64,000 nt of DNA from CAWAYR01 sp050250875 (GTDB lineage: Bacteria; Acidobacteriota; Vicinamibacteria; Vicinamibacterales; UBA2999). Below are positions 24,362 to 35,580 of this stretch, in pieces. The position numbers were made by a program, and so were the translations under genes. Location of the stretch: NCBI GenBank assembly GCA_050250875.1, contig JBFWNV010000001.1, forward strand, positions 62,001 to 126,000, read 5' to 3'. Numbering within the stretch: position 1 is the first letter of the stretch; each line of letters starts with the position of its first letter. Below the pieces are notes generated by a model. That model was not told the origin of the DNA. It saw nothing but the letters and a program-made list of their open reading frames with translations, and made no database searches.

Positions 24362-25398
24362 GGGATCGGCACCTCGGCGACGACGTCGGCGATCACCTGG
24401 TCGGTGGTGAGCCCGTGGGCGGCGGCATGCGGCCCGAGCCAGATGCGGTGGCCGAGCACGTACGGGGCCAGCGCCTGGATGTCCTCCGGATACACCTCGT
24501 CGCGGCCGCCCTGCAGCAGCGCCCAGGTCTTGGCCAGCCGGCTCCAGCAGATGATCGCGCGCGGCGAGGCCCCCAGATCGACGCCGCGCTCGACCAGGGC
24601 CGACGGGGAGGGCTGGTGCCAGTCGGTGTCGGGATCGGCGGGCCGGGTGGCGCCGACCAGGCGCTGCACGTAGCGGCCGAGCGCCTTGTGCAGGAACACC
24701 CGCTCGCTGATCACGCCGCGCAGGTGGATGATGCGCTGCTTCGACAGCAGCGGCCGGAGCGTCATGTGCTTGAAGTCGAAGTCGACCAGCTTCTCTTCTT
24801 CGGCCGCCGGCAGGTAGCCGATCTGCACCATCGCCGCGAAGCGATCGGTGGCCGCCTCCGACAGCGGAAAGGTCCCCTGGCCCAGCTCCACGGGGTTCAT
24901 CGTCGCGATCGCGAAGCTGAACGCCGGCAGATCGTAGGTGTCCTTGCCGACGGTGATGCTGCGATCCTGCAGCCCCTCGAGGAAGGCGCTCTGGCTCTTG
25001 AGGGGAATGCGGTTGATCTCGTCGAGCAGGATCACCTCGGCCGAGGCCATCGGCCCGAACTCGGTCACCAGCTGGCCGGTGGCCGGGTTGATCATCTGGA
25101 AGCCGACCACCTCGGTCGGCTGCAGGTCGGCGCGGCCCTGGATCCGCGCGAACTTCGCGTCGCTGATCGCCGCCAGAATCACCCCGAAGAAGGTCTTCCC
25201 CACGCCGGGGACGCCGCGCAGCAGCAGGTTGCCGGCGTTGACCTGGCGCTCCGAGCGCTTGTCGTAGGTGGTCGGAATCTCCGACAGCAGCACGACGTTG
25301 GCCACGGCCTTGGCCTGGTCGTAGCCCACCAGGGCACGGCTGCCCTCGGCGAGCACGGCGTGGTGGAAGTCGAGAGCCTCCTGCAGGTCGGCGTGCAT
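24358..25398 (-). CDS. MoxR-type AAA+ ATPase
   Basis: The 346-aa product has the MoxR motifs: Walker A LLRGVPGVGKTFF, Walker B VILLDEINRIPLKSQSAFLEGLQD, sensor 1 FAIATMNPVELGQGTFPLSEAATDRF, and a C-terminal lid with GASPRAIICWSRLAKTWALLQGG. MoxR proteins act as chaperones that assemble or activate metal-containing or VWA-domain complexes. It is the first gene of the operon moxR-DUF58-unknown-VWA-unknown-VWA. An in-frame ATG at 25398 was chosen because residues upstream of it look unlike the family; no strong Shine-Dalgarno sequence is visible. Confidence 0.9.
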   Translation of the reverse strand: MHADLQEALDFHHAVLAEGSRALVGYDQAKAVANVVLLSEIPTTYDKRSERQVNAGNLLLRGVPGVGKTFFGVILAAISDAKFARIQGRADLQPTEVVGFQMINPATGQLVTEFGPMASAEVILLDEINRIPLKSQSAFLEGLQDRSITVGKDTYDLPAFSFAIATMNPVELGQGTFPLSEAATDRFAAMVQIGYLPAAEEEKLVDFDFKHMTLRPLLSKQRIIHLRGVISERVFLHKALGRYVQRLVGATRPADPDTDWHQPSPSALVERGVDLGASPRAIICWSRLAKTWALLQGGRDEVYPEDIQALAPYVLGHRIWLGPHAAAHGLTTDQVIADVVAEVPIP

Positions 25399-25521
25399 GC
25401 GGACGAGGTGGAACGGGAATCCTACCTCATGGCCGGCGATCGGGCGGCGGCGCGTGGCGCGCAAAAAGAAACGGCCGCGGAGCACCCGCGGCCGTGGGAC
25501 ATGGAGGCTGTTACGGGACGA

Positions 25522-26418
25522 TCAGTGGGCGCGGACGGCCGCCGGGAGACCCTCGGCGACCAGCTGGCCCGGCACGGTCGACTCGACCAACGTCCACGCG
25601 TCGGTCTCGGCCAGCAGCTGCTGCGCCAGCGACGTGTGCAGGGCGTGGCCGGCGCGGTGCGCCACCACGTGCCCGAGCACGGGGTGGCCGAGCAGCGCCA
25701 GGTCGCCGACGGCGTCGAGAATCTTGTGGCGCACGAACTCGTCCTCGAACCGCAGCGCGTTGAGCACGCCGGTGTCGCCGATGACGATGGCGTTCTCGAG
25801 CGAGCCACCGAGCGCCAGGCCCTGCTGGCGCATCCACTCCACTTCCTTCAGGAAGCCGAAGGTGCGGGCGGCGGCGATGTCGTCGGCGAAGCTCTGCTCG
25901 GTGATGCGCGTGGTGCGCGACTGGTGGCGCAGCAGCGGATGGTCGAAGCTGATGGTGTAGCTGACCTTGAAGTGGTCCGACGGGTAGACGGCGATGTGCT
26001 TGTCGCCATGGGCGACGCTGACCGGGCGCAGCACCTTCAGATAACGCCGCGCCGCCGGCAGCCGCTTGATGCCCGCTTCCTGGATGAGGAAGAGAAACGG
26101 CGCGGAGCTGCCGTCCATGATCGGCACCTCGCGCTGGCTGAGTTCGATGACGACGTTGTCGACACCGGCCGAAACCAGCGCGGCCAGCAGATGCTCCACG
26201 GTTTCCACCGTGGCGCCGTCTCTGCCGAGCACGGTGGCGTAGTGGAGGCTCTTGACGTGAGCCACCGAGGCCGGAATGTCGATGCCGAGGTCGGTGCGGC
26301 GGAAGACGATGCCGGTGCCGGCCGCGGCGGGTTTGAGGGTCAGGCTGACTTTGGTGCCCGAGTGCAGGCCGATCCCTGCACACGAAACCTGGCGGCGAAG
26401 TGTCTGCTGAGCGTCCAC
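25522..26418 (-). CDS. lpxC: UDP-3-O-acyl-N-acetylglucosamine deacetylase
   Basis: LpxC is the committed zinc deacetylase of lipid A synthesis, so this organism makes an LPS-type outer membrane. The 298-aa protein aligns from its first residues with the family (DAQQTLRRQVSCAGIGLHSGTKV; compare the usual QRTLKRxVxxxGxGLHxG). Zinc ligands appear as VEHLLAAL and FVRHKILDAVGDLALLG (His and Asp), with the catalytic ALHTSLAQQLL-region histidine in HRAGHALH. The GTG at 26418 is preferred because it fits the family length; an upstream in-frame TTG at 26448 would add ten residues. Confidence 0.92.
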   Translation of the reverse strand: MDAQQTLRRQVSCAGIGLHSGTKVSLTLKPAAAGTGIVFRRTDLGIDIPASVAHVKSLHYATVLGRDGATVETVEHLLAALVSAGVDNVVIELSQREVPIMDGSSAPFLFLIQEAGIKRLPAARRYLKVLRPVSVAHGDKHIAVYPSDHFKVSYTISFDHPLLRHQSRTTRITEQSFADDIAAARTFGFLKEVEWMRQQGLALGGSLENAIVIGDTGVLNALRFEDEFVRHKILDAVGDLALLGHPVLGHVVAHRAGHALHTSLAQQLLAETDAWTLVESTVPGQLVAEGLPAAVRAH

Positions 26419-26598
26419 GCGATGCTTGTCCGACTTTCTATGAAGCAAACCAGGTGCCTGCTTGGCGCGAGGCTATGCTTTGCGTCTAACTTGTTGTCCT
26501 GCAGATGTTTGTCTCGAGACGCCGATCCGGCCAAATCGAGATGTGTGGCCGGCGAACCACAGGCAACTTCTCCACACCTGTGGTCGGATTGACACAGT

Positions 26599-29445
<2,847 letters not shown>

Positions 29446-29762
29446 GGAGATGGAGCGGATGTCGGGCCGAAACCCAACCCCTGATTCTACCTCCCGACCG
29501 CTCCGCAAGTGTAGGGACTACCCCGGCGGGCACCGACTGCCCCGCACCGCAGGCGGCGGTGGGTAGCTGCTTCGCCGTCGGGACCTGCGCGCGCCGGTGG
29601 ACGCGGGCGATATCCGCCGGCGCGTGCGTCGTCGATGCCGCGCCGTGATGGCCCGGGCCTTGCTGGTCGGCTTCGCGTCCGCGGCACGTCACGCGCACCG
29701 CACCGGCACCCTGCCGGCGGACAAGGAGGCACCCACACCAGAGGTCAGGAAGCGAGGCAGCG

Positions 29763-30503
29763 ATGACGGGCAGAACATCAGGATGGGCGGCCGCCGCGCT
29801 GGCGGCCGCCGCGATGCTCTGGGCGCGCGGCGCGTCGGCGCAAGCGGCGCTCGACGAGCCGGGAGCGGCATTCAGCGCCGACGTGACGGTGACGCACACG
29901 ATGATCGATCGGGCCGGCGCGCGGATCCGCGACCTGCCGACGACGCGCTACCGGCTCGAGCGTCGGGACGGCGGCGCGCTGCGGCTGACCATGCTGGCGA
30001 CGCGGTCGAGTCCGGCGAGCGGACCGCTCGCCGATCGCTACGCCGGCCTCACCGTCGAAGCCGGCGACGACGGCGTTCCGCGCGTTCGCGATGCGCGGGG
30101 CGAGACGCTGACGCTGCCGGGAGCGCCGGCGGCCGGGCCCATGCCGATCGGCGACGGCGATGGCCTGATCGCCCGCCTGCGCGACCGGAGTGAGCGCCTG
30201 GGACGGCTGGCCCGGCAGTACGGTCGGCCGGCGGGCACCGTCCGGGCCCTGGCGCGGTACGTGAGCCGGCAGGGGCGGACCGCCGAGGAGGTGCTCGTCG
30301 CCCCCGACACCGGATTGCCGGTCGAACTGAACCGTCTGGAGGACGGGGCGCTGGTCGAGCATCACCGCTTCGAGTACAGGCCATTCGGCGGGCTGCTGAT
30401 CCGCGCGAGCACGCGGAGCGAGTCGGCCCTGCCGGACGGCAGCGGCGGACGCGTGGTGTCCGAGACGACGCTGAGCGCGATCGAGGTCGGGGGTGCGCGA
30501 TGA
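29763..30503 (+). CDS. Secreted hypothetical protein
   Basis: The 246-aa product has a signal peptide (basic MTGRTSGW, hydrophobic Ala/Leu core, cleavage near GASAQA). The mature part looks beta-rich and resembles no domain I know; it has an internal helical, Arg-rich segment (LIARLRDRSERLGRLARQ) and segments such as YVSRQGRTAEEVLVAPDTGLPVELNR (key residues TGLPVEL, common in outer-membrane lipoprotein-sorting-like folds). It overlaps the downstream lipase-lectin gene by four bases (ATGA). Start chosen at an ATG with GAGG upstream. Confidence 0.72.
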   Translation: MTGRTSGWAAAALAAAAMLWARGASAQAALDEPGAAFSADVTVTHTMIDRAGARIRDLPTTRYRLERRDGGALRLTMLATRSSPASGPLADRYAGLTVEAGDDGVPRVRDARGETLTLPGAPAAGPMPIGDGDGLIARLRDRSERLGRLARQYGRPAGTVRALARYVSRQGRTAEEVLVAPDTGLPVELNRLEDGALVEHHRFEYRPFGGLLIRASTRSESALPDGSGGRVVSETTLSAIEVGGAR

Positions 30504-31951
30504 CCCGGCTGCGGATCCTCGCCCTGTCCGCCCTGTGCGCGCTGGCCGTGCCGGCCGCCGCGCAGGACGTCCCGGTCGTCTTCGTGCACGGCGGGTTCGC
30601 CAGCTCCGACACCTGGCGCGAGGCGGCGAACCGTCTCGCCGGCACCCTGCAGATCGCGCCGCATCTCGTCGACCTGCCGTCGACCTCGGTCTTCGAGACG
30701 CAGACGGCGGTGCTCACCGCCGCCAAGGGCCACCTGCCCCCCACCACGATCGCCGTGGGCCACAGCAACGGCGGCATCGTCTCGCGTCAGTGGAGCCGGT
30801 CGAGGCAGCTCGGCGGCATCCTCACGCTCGGCACCGCGCACACCGGCCTGCAGCTGTCGGCGCGCGCACTCGACCTCGTCAACTTCAACTACCTGGTCTA
30901 CAACCTGGCCGGGCTGGCCGCCGGCACGGCCGCGTCATCGCCCGACTTCGCCTGGCTGGTCGCGGCCGGGCTGCAGGCGTACCTGTCGAACGTGCAATGG
31001 CTGTCCTGGAACACGCTGAGCGCGGTGACGTCGTCGGTGGCCGTGGCCGGCTACGTCCCACTCGCGCCTCAGGTCGTGCCGGGGTCGAGCTTCCTGGCCA
31101 GCCTGAACGCCGGCGGCAACCTGAGCCGGGAGGCGCAGGCGGTGCGGCGGCGCGTCGGCCTCGTCTACTCGGCCAACGACTACTGGCGCGCCGGTATGGC
31201 GGTGGGCCTCGCCCCGGGGTCTCGGGAGACGGCGTGGGCCATCCTCCTCCTCACTCCGCCGGCGCTGGAGTACGCCGCGGCCTGGCTCGACACCCGCTAC
31301 GGACCGACGCATCTGCTGGCGCGGACCTTCGCCACCCGTCTGCGCTACCTGGCCAGCGTCGTCCGCGACATGGATCCCCAGTGGTGTTACGCCGTGACCG
31401 GCGACCGGAGCTGCAACACGCCGCACGACGGGATCGTCTCGGTGGTCAACCAGCACTACCCGGGCGGGATGAACTTCGCCGTCAACGGGCCGGCGCACAA
31501 GGAGGAGACGCGCAAGAGCGACGGCGTCATCGCCTCGGTGCTCACCGGCCTGATGGGTGTCGTGGCCCGTGGGGCCGCGCCGCCGCCGCCGAGCGGCGGC
31601 GGGGGCGGCGGCAGCGACGGCTTGTCGGCCGGCCAGCGCCTCTACCCCGATCAGCAGGTCGTCTCGGCCGACGGCGCGGTCGCGCTGCGTTACCAGTCGG
31701 ACGGCAACCTGGTGCTCTACGGCACCGGCGGCCAGGTGCTGTGGGACACCGCCACCTGGGGCCACAGCGCCGGCCGCGCCGAGATGCAGCAAGACGGCAA
31801 CTTCGTCGTCTACGACGCCGGCGGCGTGCCGGTGTGGGCGTCGGGCACGGCGGCCGCGGGCGCCTACCTGCGCGTGCACGACGACGGCTACGTCATGGTG
31901 CACGACGCCTCGGGTGTCGGGTTGTGGTGGAGCGGGAGCGGAGAACCGTAG
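30500..31951 (+). CDS. Secreted lipase-like alpha/beta hydrolase fused to a B-lectin domain
   Basis: The 483-aa protein starts with a signal peptide (MTRLRILALSALCALAVPAAA). Residues ~25-355 form an alpha/beta hydrolase with the oxyanion segment VVFVHGGFASSDTW and nucleophile elbow VGHSNGGIVSRQ, like triacylglycerol lipases/PGAP1-type esterases. A Pro/Gly linker (PPPPSGGGGGGS) leads to residues ~370-483, a bulb-type lectin domain with the mannose-binding-type motifs QSDGNLVLY and QQDGNFVVY plus a degenerate third HDDGYVMVH. The lectin probably targets the enzyme to glycans. Translation is coupled to the upstream secreted protein gene. Confidence 0.85.
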   Translation: MTRLRILALSALCALAVPAAAQDVPVVFVHGGFASSDTWREAANRLAGTLQIAPHLVDLPSTSVFETQTAVLTAAKGHLPPTTIAVGHSNGGIVSRQWSRSRQLGGILTLGTAHTGLQLSARALDLVNFNYLVYNLAGLAAGTAASSPDFAWLVAAGLQAYLSNVQWLSWNTLSAVTSSVAVAGYVPLAPQVVPGSSFLASLNAGGNLSREAQAVRRRVGLVYSANDYWRAGMAVGLAPGSRETAWAILLLTPPALEYAAAWLDTRYGPTHLLARTFATRLRYLASVVRDMDPQWCYAVTGDRSCNTPHDGIVSVVNQHYPGGMNFAVNGPAHKEETRKSDGVIASVLTGLMGVVARGAAPPPPSGGGGGGSDGLSAGQRLYPDQQVVSADGAVALRYQSDGNLVLYGTGGQVLWDTATWGHSAGRAEMQQDGNFVVYDAGGVPVWASGTAAAGAYLRVHDDGYVMVHDASGVGLWWSGSGEP

Positions 31952-31960
31952 TCGAACGCG

Positions 31961-31991
31961 CGACGGCCGCCGGAGGCTCCGGCGGCCGTCG
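31961..31991. promoter_or_regulatory. Perfect 14-bp hairpin between the lipase-lectin and PQQ-like genes
   Basis: CGACGGCCGCCGGA (31961-31974) and TCCGGCGGCCGTCG (31978-31991) are perfect inverted repeats with a GGC loop. It lies ten bases after the lipase-lectin stop and four bases before the GGAGG of the next gene. It could terminate or attenuate transcription, or regulate translation of the propeller gene; with no T tract, a simple intrinsic terminator is less likely. Confidence 0.5.
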
Positions 31992-32004
31992 CCTGGAGGC
32001 CATC

Positions 32005-33195
32005 GTGCGCCCATCGTCCCTGCTCCTCACCGCAATCACCGCGCTCGCCCTGCCCGCCAGCCAGGCCGAGCCGGCCTTCGACCCGGGGCGCGCGCCGCTC
32101 TGGCACGTGCCCGGCGCGGCGCGCGGCACGCCGGCCTTCGACGGCACCACGGCCTACTTCCTGTCGCGCGACCGCGAGGTCGTCGCCATCGACGCCGCCC
32201 GCGGCACGGTGCGCTGGCGGGCCGGCACCGGCGTCACCAGCACCGATGACATCTTCGGCGCGACCACGGCCGGCACCCGGCTCACGCTCGCCGGGCCGCT
32301 CGTCGTCGGCGGCGACTGGGACGTCGTGGCGTTCGATCGCGCGAGCGGCGAGCGCCGCTGGACCTACACCGCGCCGGCGGGTGACGGTCCCGGACTCTTC
32401 CTCGGCCCGGCCGCCGGCGACACGGTCTTCGCCGGCTCGCCGGGCGGGCATGTCTACGCGCTCGACACGCGCAGCGGGCGTCCGCGCTGGATCACGACGA
32501 TCGAGGACCGCGACCCGGCGTCGGTGTTCCCGCCGGTCCTGCACGGCGATCTCGTCGTCGTCGGCTTCTCCGTCTACGTGAATCCCAGTGTCGGCGGACT
32601 GGCCGCCCTCGACGCCGCGACCGGCCGCCTTCGCTGGCGCACGATGTTCCCGCCGGCGCGCGAGCGCTGGCAGCATACGAACGTGGCCGGCGGCCCGATC
32701 GTCGTGGACGACGTGGTCATCGGCTCGGCCGGCGACAGCAACCTCTACGCCGTCGATCTCGCCACCGGGGCGCTGCGGTGGACCTTCCCGGCGCTCACCG
32801 ACCTCCCCGAGCAGATCCCCGGCGTTCCGCCGCTCAGCACCGACTTCGACCACCGCGCCATCGTCCTCGCCGGGCGGCTGCTGGTCGCCGGCTCCGCCAC
32901 CGGCGTCGTCGTCGCCTACGACCTCGACACCCGACGCGAGCGCTGGCGGTTCTACGACCGCGCCGCGGGATCGACGATGTTCTGGTTCGCCGCCGACGAT
33001 CGCCTGGTCTACGTGCCGTACTTCGGCGGCTTCGTCGTCGCCCTCGACGTGGCGACCGGCGTGGAGCGCTGGCGCACGGGCGACTTCACCAAGGGCTTCA
33101 TCTGGCCGCCGCTGCCGGCCGGCGACCGCCTGTTCCTGGGCGGGGCCTATGCCGGCTTCCAGGCGCTGTCGCTGATCGCACCGGAGACACCATGA
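32005..33195 (+). CDS. Secreted PQQ-like beta-propeller protein
   Basis: The 396-aa protein has a signal peptide (VRPSSLLLTAITALALPASQA) and a series of PQQ/YVTN-type propeller blades, each with a W-rich GxxxW strand: AARGTVRWRAGTG, RASGERRWTYTAP, TRSGRPRWITTIED, AATGRLRWRTMFP, LATGALRWTFP, DTRRERWRFYDR and VATGVERWRTGD, giving about seven blades. Such propellers often bind PQQ or act as scaffolds; there is no dehydrogenase active-site motif. GTG at 32005 is preceded by GGAGG at five-base spacing. Confidence 0.85.
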   Translation: MRPSSLLLTAITALALPASQAEPAFDPGRAPLWHVPGAARGTPAFDGTTAYFLSRDREVVAIDAARGTVRWRAGTGVTSTDDIFGATTAGTRLTLAGPLVVGGDWDVVAFDRASGERRWTYTAPAGDGPGLFLGPAAGDTVFAGSPGGHVYALDTRSGRPRWITTIEDRDPASVFPPVLHGDLVVVGFSVYVNPSVGGLAALDAATGRLRWRTMFPPARERWQHTNVAGGPIVVDDVVIGSAGDSNLYAVDLATGALRWTFPALTDLPEQIPGVPPLSTDFDHRAIVLAGRLLVAGSATGVVVAYDLDTRRERWRFYDRAAGSTMFWFAADDRLVYVPYFGGFVVALDVATGVERWRTGDFTKGFIWPPLPAGDRLFLGGAYAGFQALSLIAPETP

Positions 33196-33647
33196 CCCGC
33201 CTCGTCACCATCGCCGCCCTCGTGACCGCGCTCGGCTGCTCCAGTGACCCGCCGACGGCGCCGTCGCCATCGCCGGGGAGCTACAGCGGGGCCTGGTCGG
33301 GCACGGCCACCGACCCGGACAACGGCTCGGGCACGCTGCATCTGGAGCTGACCGAGTTGACCGTCGACTCGAATCGCAGTCTGCTCGGGGGCACCTGGCG
33401 GGCGGAGTTTCCGACCGGCGGGCGCGTCGCTGCGGGTAGCGTCGCCGGCCTGCGCAGCGGACGCAGCGTCCAGCTGACCCTCCAGCCGTCGACGCCGCTG
33501 CCGTGCCCGCCGGGTCCGTTCGCGGCCGGCGGGGGAACCTACTCGGCGACGGATCTGACCGCGAGCGACGCGACCATCGCGGGCCCGTACACGTACCAGA
33601 CCTGCGACGGGTCGGTGCCGGGCGCGCTCACCGTGCGCCGCCAGTGA
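33192..33647 (+). CDS. Small lipoprotein of unknown function
   Basis: This 151-aa protein has a lipoprotein signal: MTRLVTIAALVTALGCSS, with the acylated cysteine at position 16. The mature part is a compact beta-rich domain of about 120 residues with SGAWSGTATDPDNGSGTLHLEL near its start and two cysteines late (PLPCPPG, YQTCDG) that could form a disulfide. It overlaps the PQQ-like gene by four bases (ATGA) and is probably exported with it. I do not recognise the fold beyond this. Confidence 0.75.
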   Translation: MTRLVTIAALVTALGCSSDPPTAPSPSPGSYSGAWSGTATDPDNGSGTLHLELTELTVDSNRSLLGGTWRAEFPTGGRVAAGSVAGLRSGRSVQLTLQPSTPLPCPPGPFAAGGGTYSATDLTASDATIAGPYTYQTCDGSVPGALTVRRQ

Positions 33648-33659
33648 CGGCCGGCGCGG

Positions 33660-35264
33660 TCAGCGCTTCGCCCAATTCACTTCGGCGATCTGCAGCCGCG
33701 CCGCCCGCCCCTTCACCTGCACCGCGTCGAGCGGGCGGTAGGACACGCTGGCGTCGAGGGCCTGCATGGTGGACTCGCCGATGATGATCTGCCCGGCGGT
33801 CGCCAGATGCTCGAGCCGCGACGCGGTGTTCACGGTGTCGCCGATCGCGGTGTAGTCGAGGCGGGTGTCGGAGCCGACGAACCCGACGATCGCCTGGCCG
33901 GTGTTGATGCCGATGCCGAGGCCGATGGTCGGCAGCTGCGCCGCCGCCAGTTCCTGGTTGAAGGTCACCACGAAGCGCTGCATCTCGATGGCCGCCCGCA
34001 CCGCCTTCACGGCATCGCGCTCGGTGGCATAGGGCGCGCCGAACAGCGCCATCACACCGTCGCCCAGGTACTTGTCGAGCGTGCCGCCGTGGCGGAAGAT
34101 CACCTCGCTCATCAGCGTGAAGAACCGGTTGAGCACGTCGACGATGACCTCCGGCGACTGCACCTCGGCGAGCGTGGTGAAGCCGCGCAGGTCGGCGAAC
34201 ATCACCGTGAGCGTCTGCCGCCGGCCGCCCGGCTTCAGCTCCTTGTGCGGGTCGAGCATGACGTCGTCGACCAGTTGCTGGGGCAGGAACCGTTCGTACT
34301 TCTCGCGCGCCTGCGCTTCGCGCTGCAGCGCCTCGTGCGCGAGCGCGGTGTCGATGGCGATCCCGGTCTGGACCGCCACCGCGTTGAGCAGATCGAGATC
34401 GTCCGACGAGAACGCGCGCGACACGTCCTGCTGGTCGGCATAGATCAGTCCGAGCAGACCCTTGCGGCCGATGATCGGCGCCGCCATCACCGAATGGGCC
34501 TGGTGCAGGGCGACGCTCTCGGGCAGCGGGGCCGCGGCGCCGGTGTTCTCGAGCAGCACCGCCACCCGGCGCCGGGTGACGTCGTCGAAGACCGTCCGGC
34601 TCACCCGGACGGGCTCGGTGACCGGCGTCCCCGCCGACGGCGCACCGCCGCGGGTGAGCGCCGCCACCTGCTGCATCTCGCCGCCGTCGACGCGCTGGTA
34701 GATCACGACGCGGGCGGCCGGCGTCACCTGCAGCAGCAGCGCCATCGCCTTCTGATGGACGTCGGGCAGCGAGAACACCGACCCGAGCGTACGGCTGAGC
34801 TCGTAGAACAGGCCGAGAACGCGGGTCTTCTTCTCCAGTTCGTGGCGCAGGCCTTCAGGCGACGCCTCCGGGCCGCCGCCCGGCCGGATGGCACCCGACA
34901 CGAGCAGTTCGTGCGGAGCCTTCTGCAGCACCGCCCGCATCGGGTCGGCAGCGGCCGCCTCGGCGCTGCCGGAACTGGCGTCGACGACCAGCGTGTAGTC
35001 GCCGATCTTGATCACGTCGCCGGGCGCCAGGGTCACCGGGGCGTCGCCGAGCCGCCGGCCGTTGTGGTAGGTGCCGTTGCGGCTGGAGAGATCGGTGAGC
35101 GTCAGCCCAGCGCCGTCCTGCCGCAGGATGGCGTGGCGGCGAGAGACACGGGCGTCGTTCAGCGAGAGGCCGTTGGCGGTGTCGCGGCCAATCGAGGTCT
35201 CGCCGCCCCGCACCGGCACATCGAAGGCACGCCCGCCGGGGCCCTGCACGCGCAGCGTCGCCAT
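33660..35264 (-). CDS. FHA-GAF-class III adenylate/guanylate cyclase
   Basis: The 534-aa protein begins with an FHA domain (SIGRDTANGLSLNDARVSRRHA, SSRNGTYHNG) that binds phospho-threonine peptides, followed by a GAF domain (residues ~170-310) and a class III nucleotide cyclase domain (FADLRGFTTLAE, GGTLDKYLGDGVMALFG, LDYTAIGDTVNTASRLE). The cyclase has both metal aspartates, a lysine in LDKYLGDG and an Asp before YTAIG, the residue pair expected for ATP specificity, so cAMP is the likely product. ATG at 35264 begins just after the stop of the small membrane protein gene. Confidence 0.9.
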   Translation of the reverse strand: MATLRVQGPGGRAFDVPVRGGETSIGRDTANGLSLNDARVSRRHAILRQDGAGLTLTDLSSRNGTYHNGRRLGDAPVTLAPGDVIKIGDYTLVVDASSGSAEAAAADPMRAVLQKAPHELLVSGAIRPGGGPEASPEGLRHELEKKTRVLGLFYELSRTLGSVFSLPDVHQKAMALLLQVTPAARVVIYQRVDGGEMQQVAALTRGGAPSAGTPVTEPVRVSRTVFDDVTRRRVAVLLENTGAAAPLPESVALHQAHSVMAAPIIGRKGLLGLIYADQQDVSRAFSSDDLDLLNAVAVQTGIAIDTALAHEALQREAQAREKYERFLPQQLVDDVMLDPHKELKPGGRRQTLTVMFADLRGFTTLAEVQSPEVIVDVLNRFFTLMSEVIFRHGGTLDKYLGDGVMALFGAPYATERDAVKAVRAAIEMQRFVVTFNQELAAAQLPTIGLGIGINTGQAIVGFVGSDTRLDYTAIGDTVNTASRLEHLATAGQIIIGESTMQALDASVSYRPLDAVQVKGRAARLQIAEVNWAKR

Positions 35265-35274
35265 GAACGGGTGC

Positions 35275-35520
35275 TCAGGCTCCCCGCGGCTTCGAGTGCC
35301 GGAAGCCATGGACGGCGCAGAGCGCCAGCCCGAACAGCAGCCGCGCGCCGACGACGGCGCCGATTGCCAGCATCACCAGGTCGCCGGCGCCGAGGACCGG
35401 CTCGTGTGCGTGCTCGCTGCCCTCGCTGGCCACCGGGGCGGCGCTGGGCTTGCGGCGGAACTGCTGCGACATGACGGTCGGCGGACCACGCCGCGCCATC
35501 CCGCGGCGCAGGTCGAGCAT
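35275..35520 (-). CDS. Small membrane protein upstream of the cyclase
   Basis: An 81-aa protein with one predicted transmembrane helix (LVMLAIGAVVGARLLFGLALCAV) and a basic tail (HGFRHSKPRG). No domain is recognised. Its stop codon lies ten bases before the cyclase ATG, so co-transcription is likely. Starts are uncertain: the first ATG at 35520 or an internal one at 35472 are possible, neither with a clear Shine-Dalgarno sequence. It could anchor or modulate the cyclase (inference from position). Confidence 0.5.
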   Translation of the reverse strand: MLDLRRGMARRGPPTVMSQQFRRKPSAAPVASEGSEHAHEPVLGAGDLVMLAIGAVVGARLLFGLALCAVHGFRHSKPRGA

Positions 35521-35580
35521 CCGTCCGGATGAGGCTAACAGTCCGGCGGCAGCGGTGCAATCGCAGACTGCCGTGCGAGA

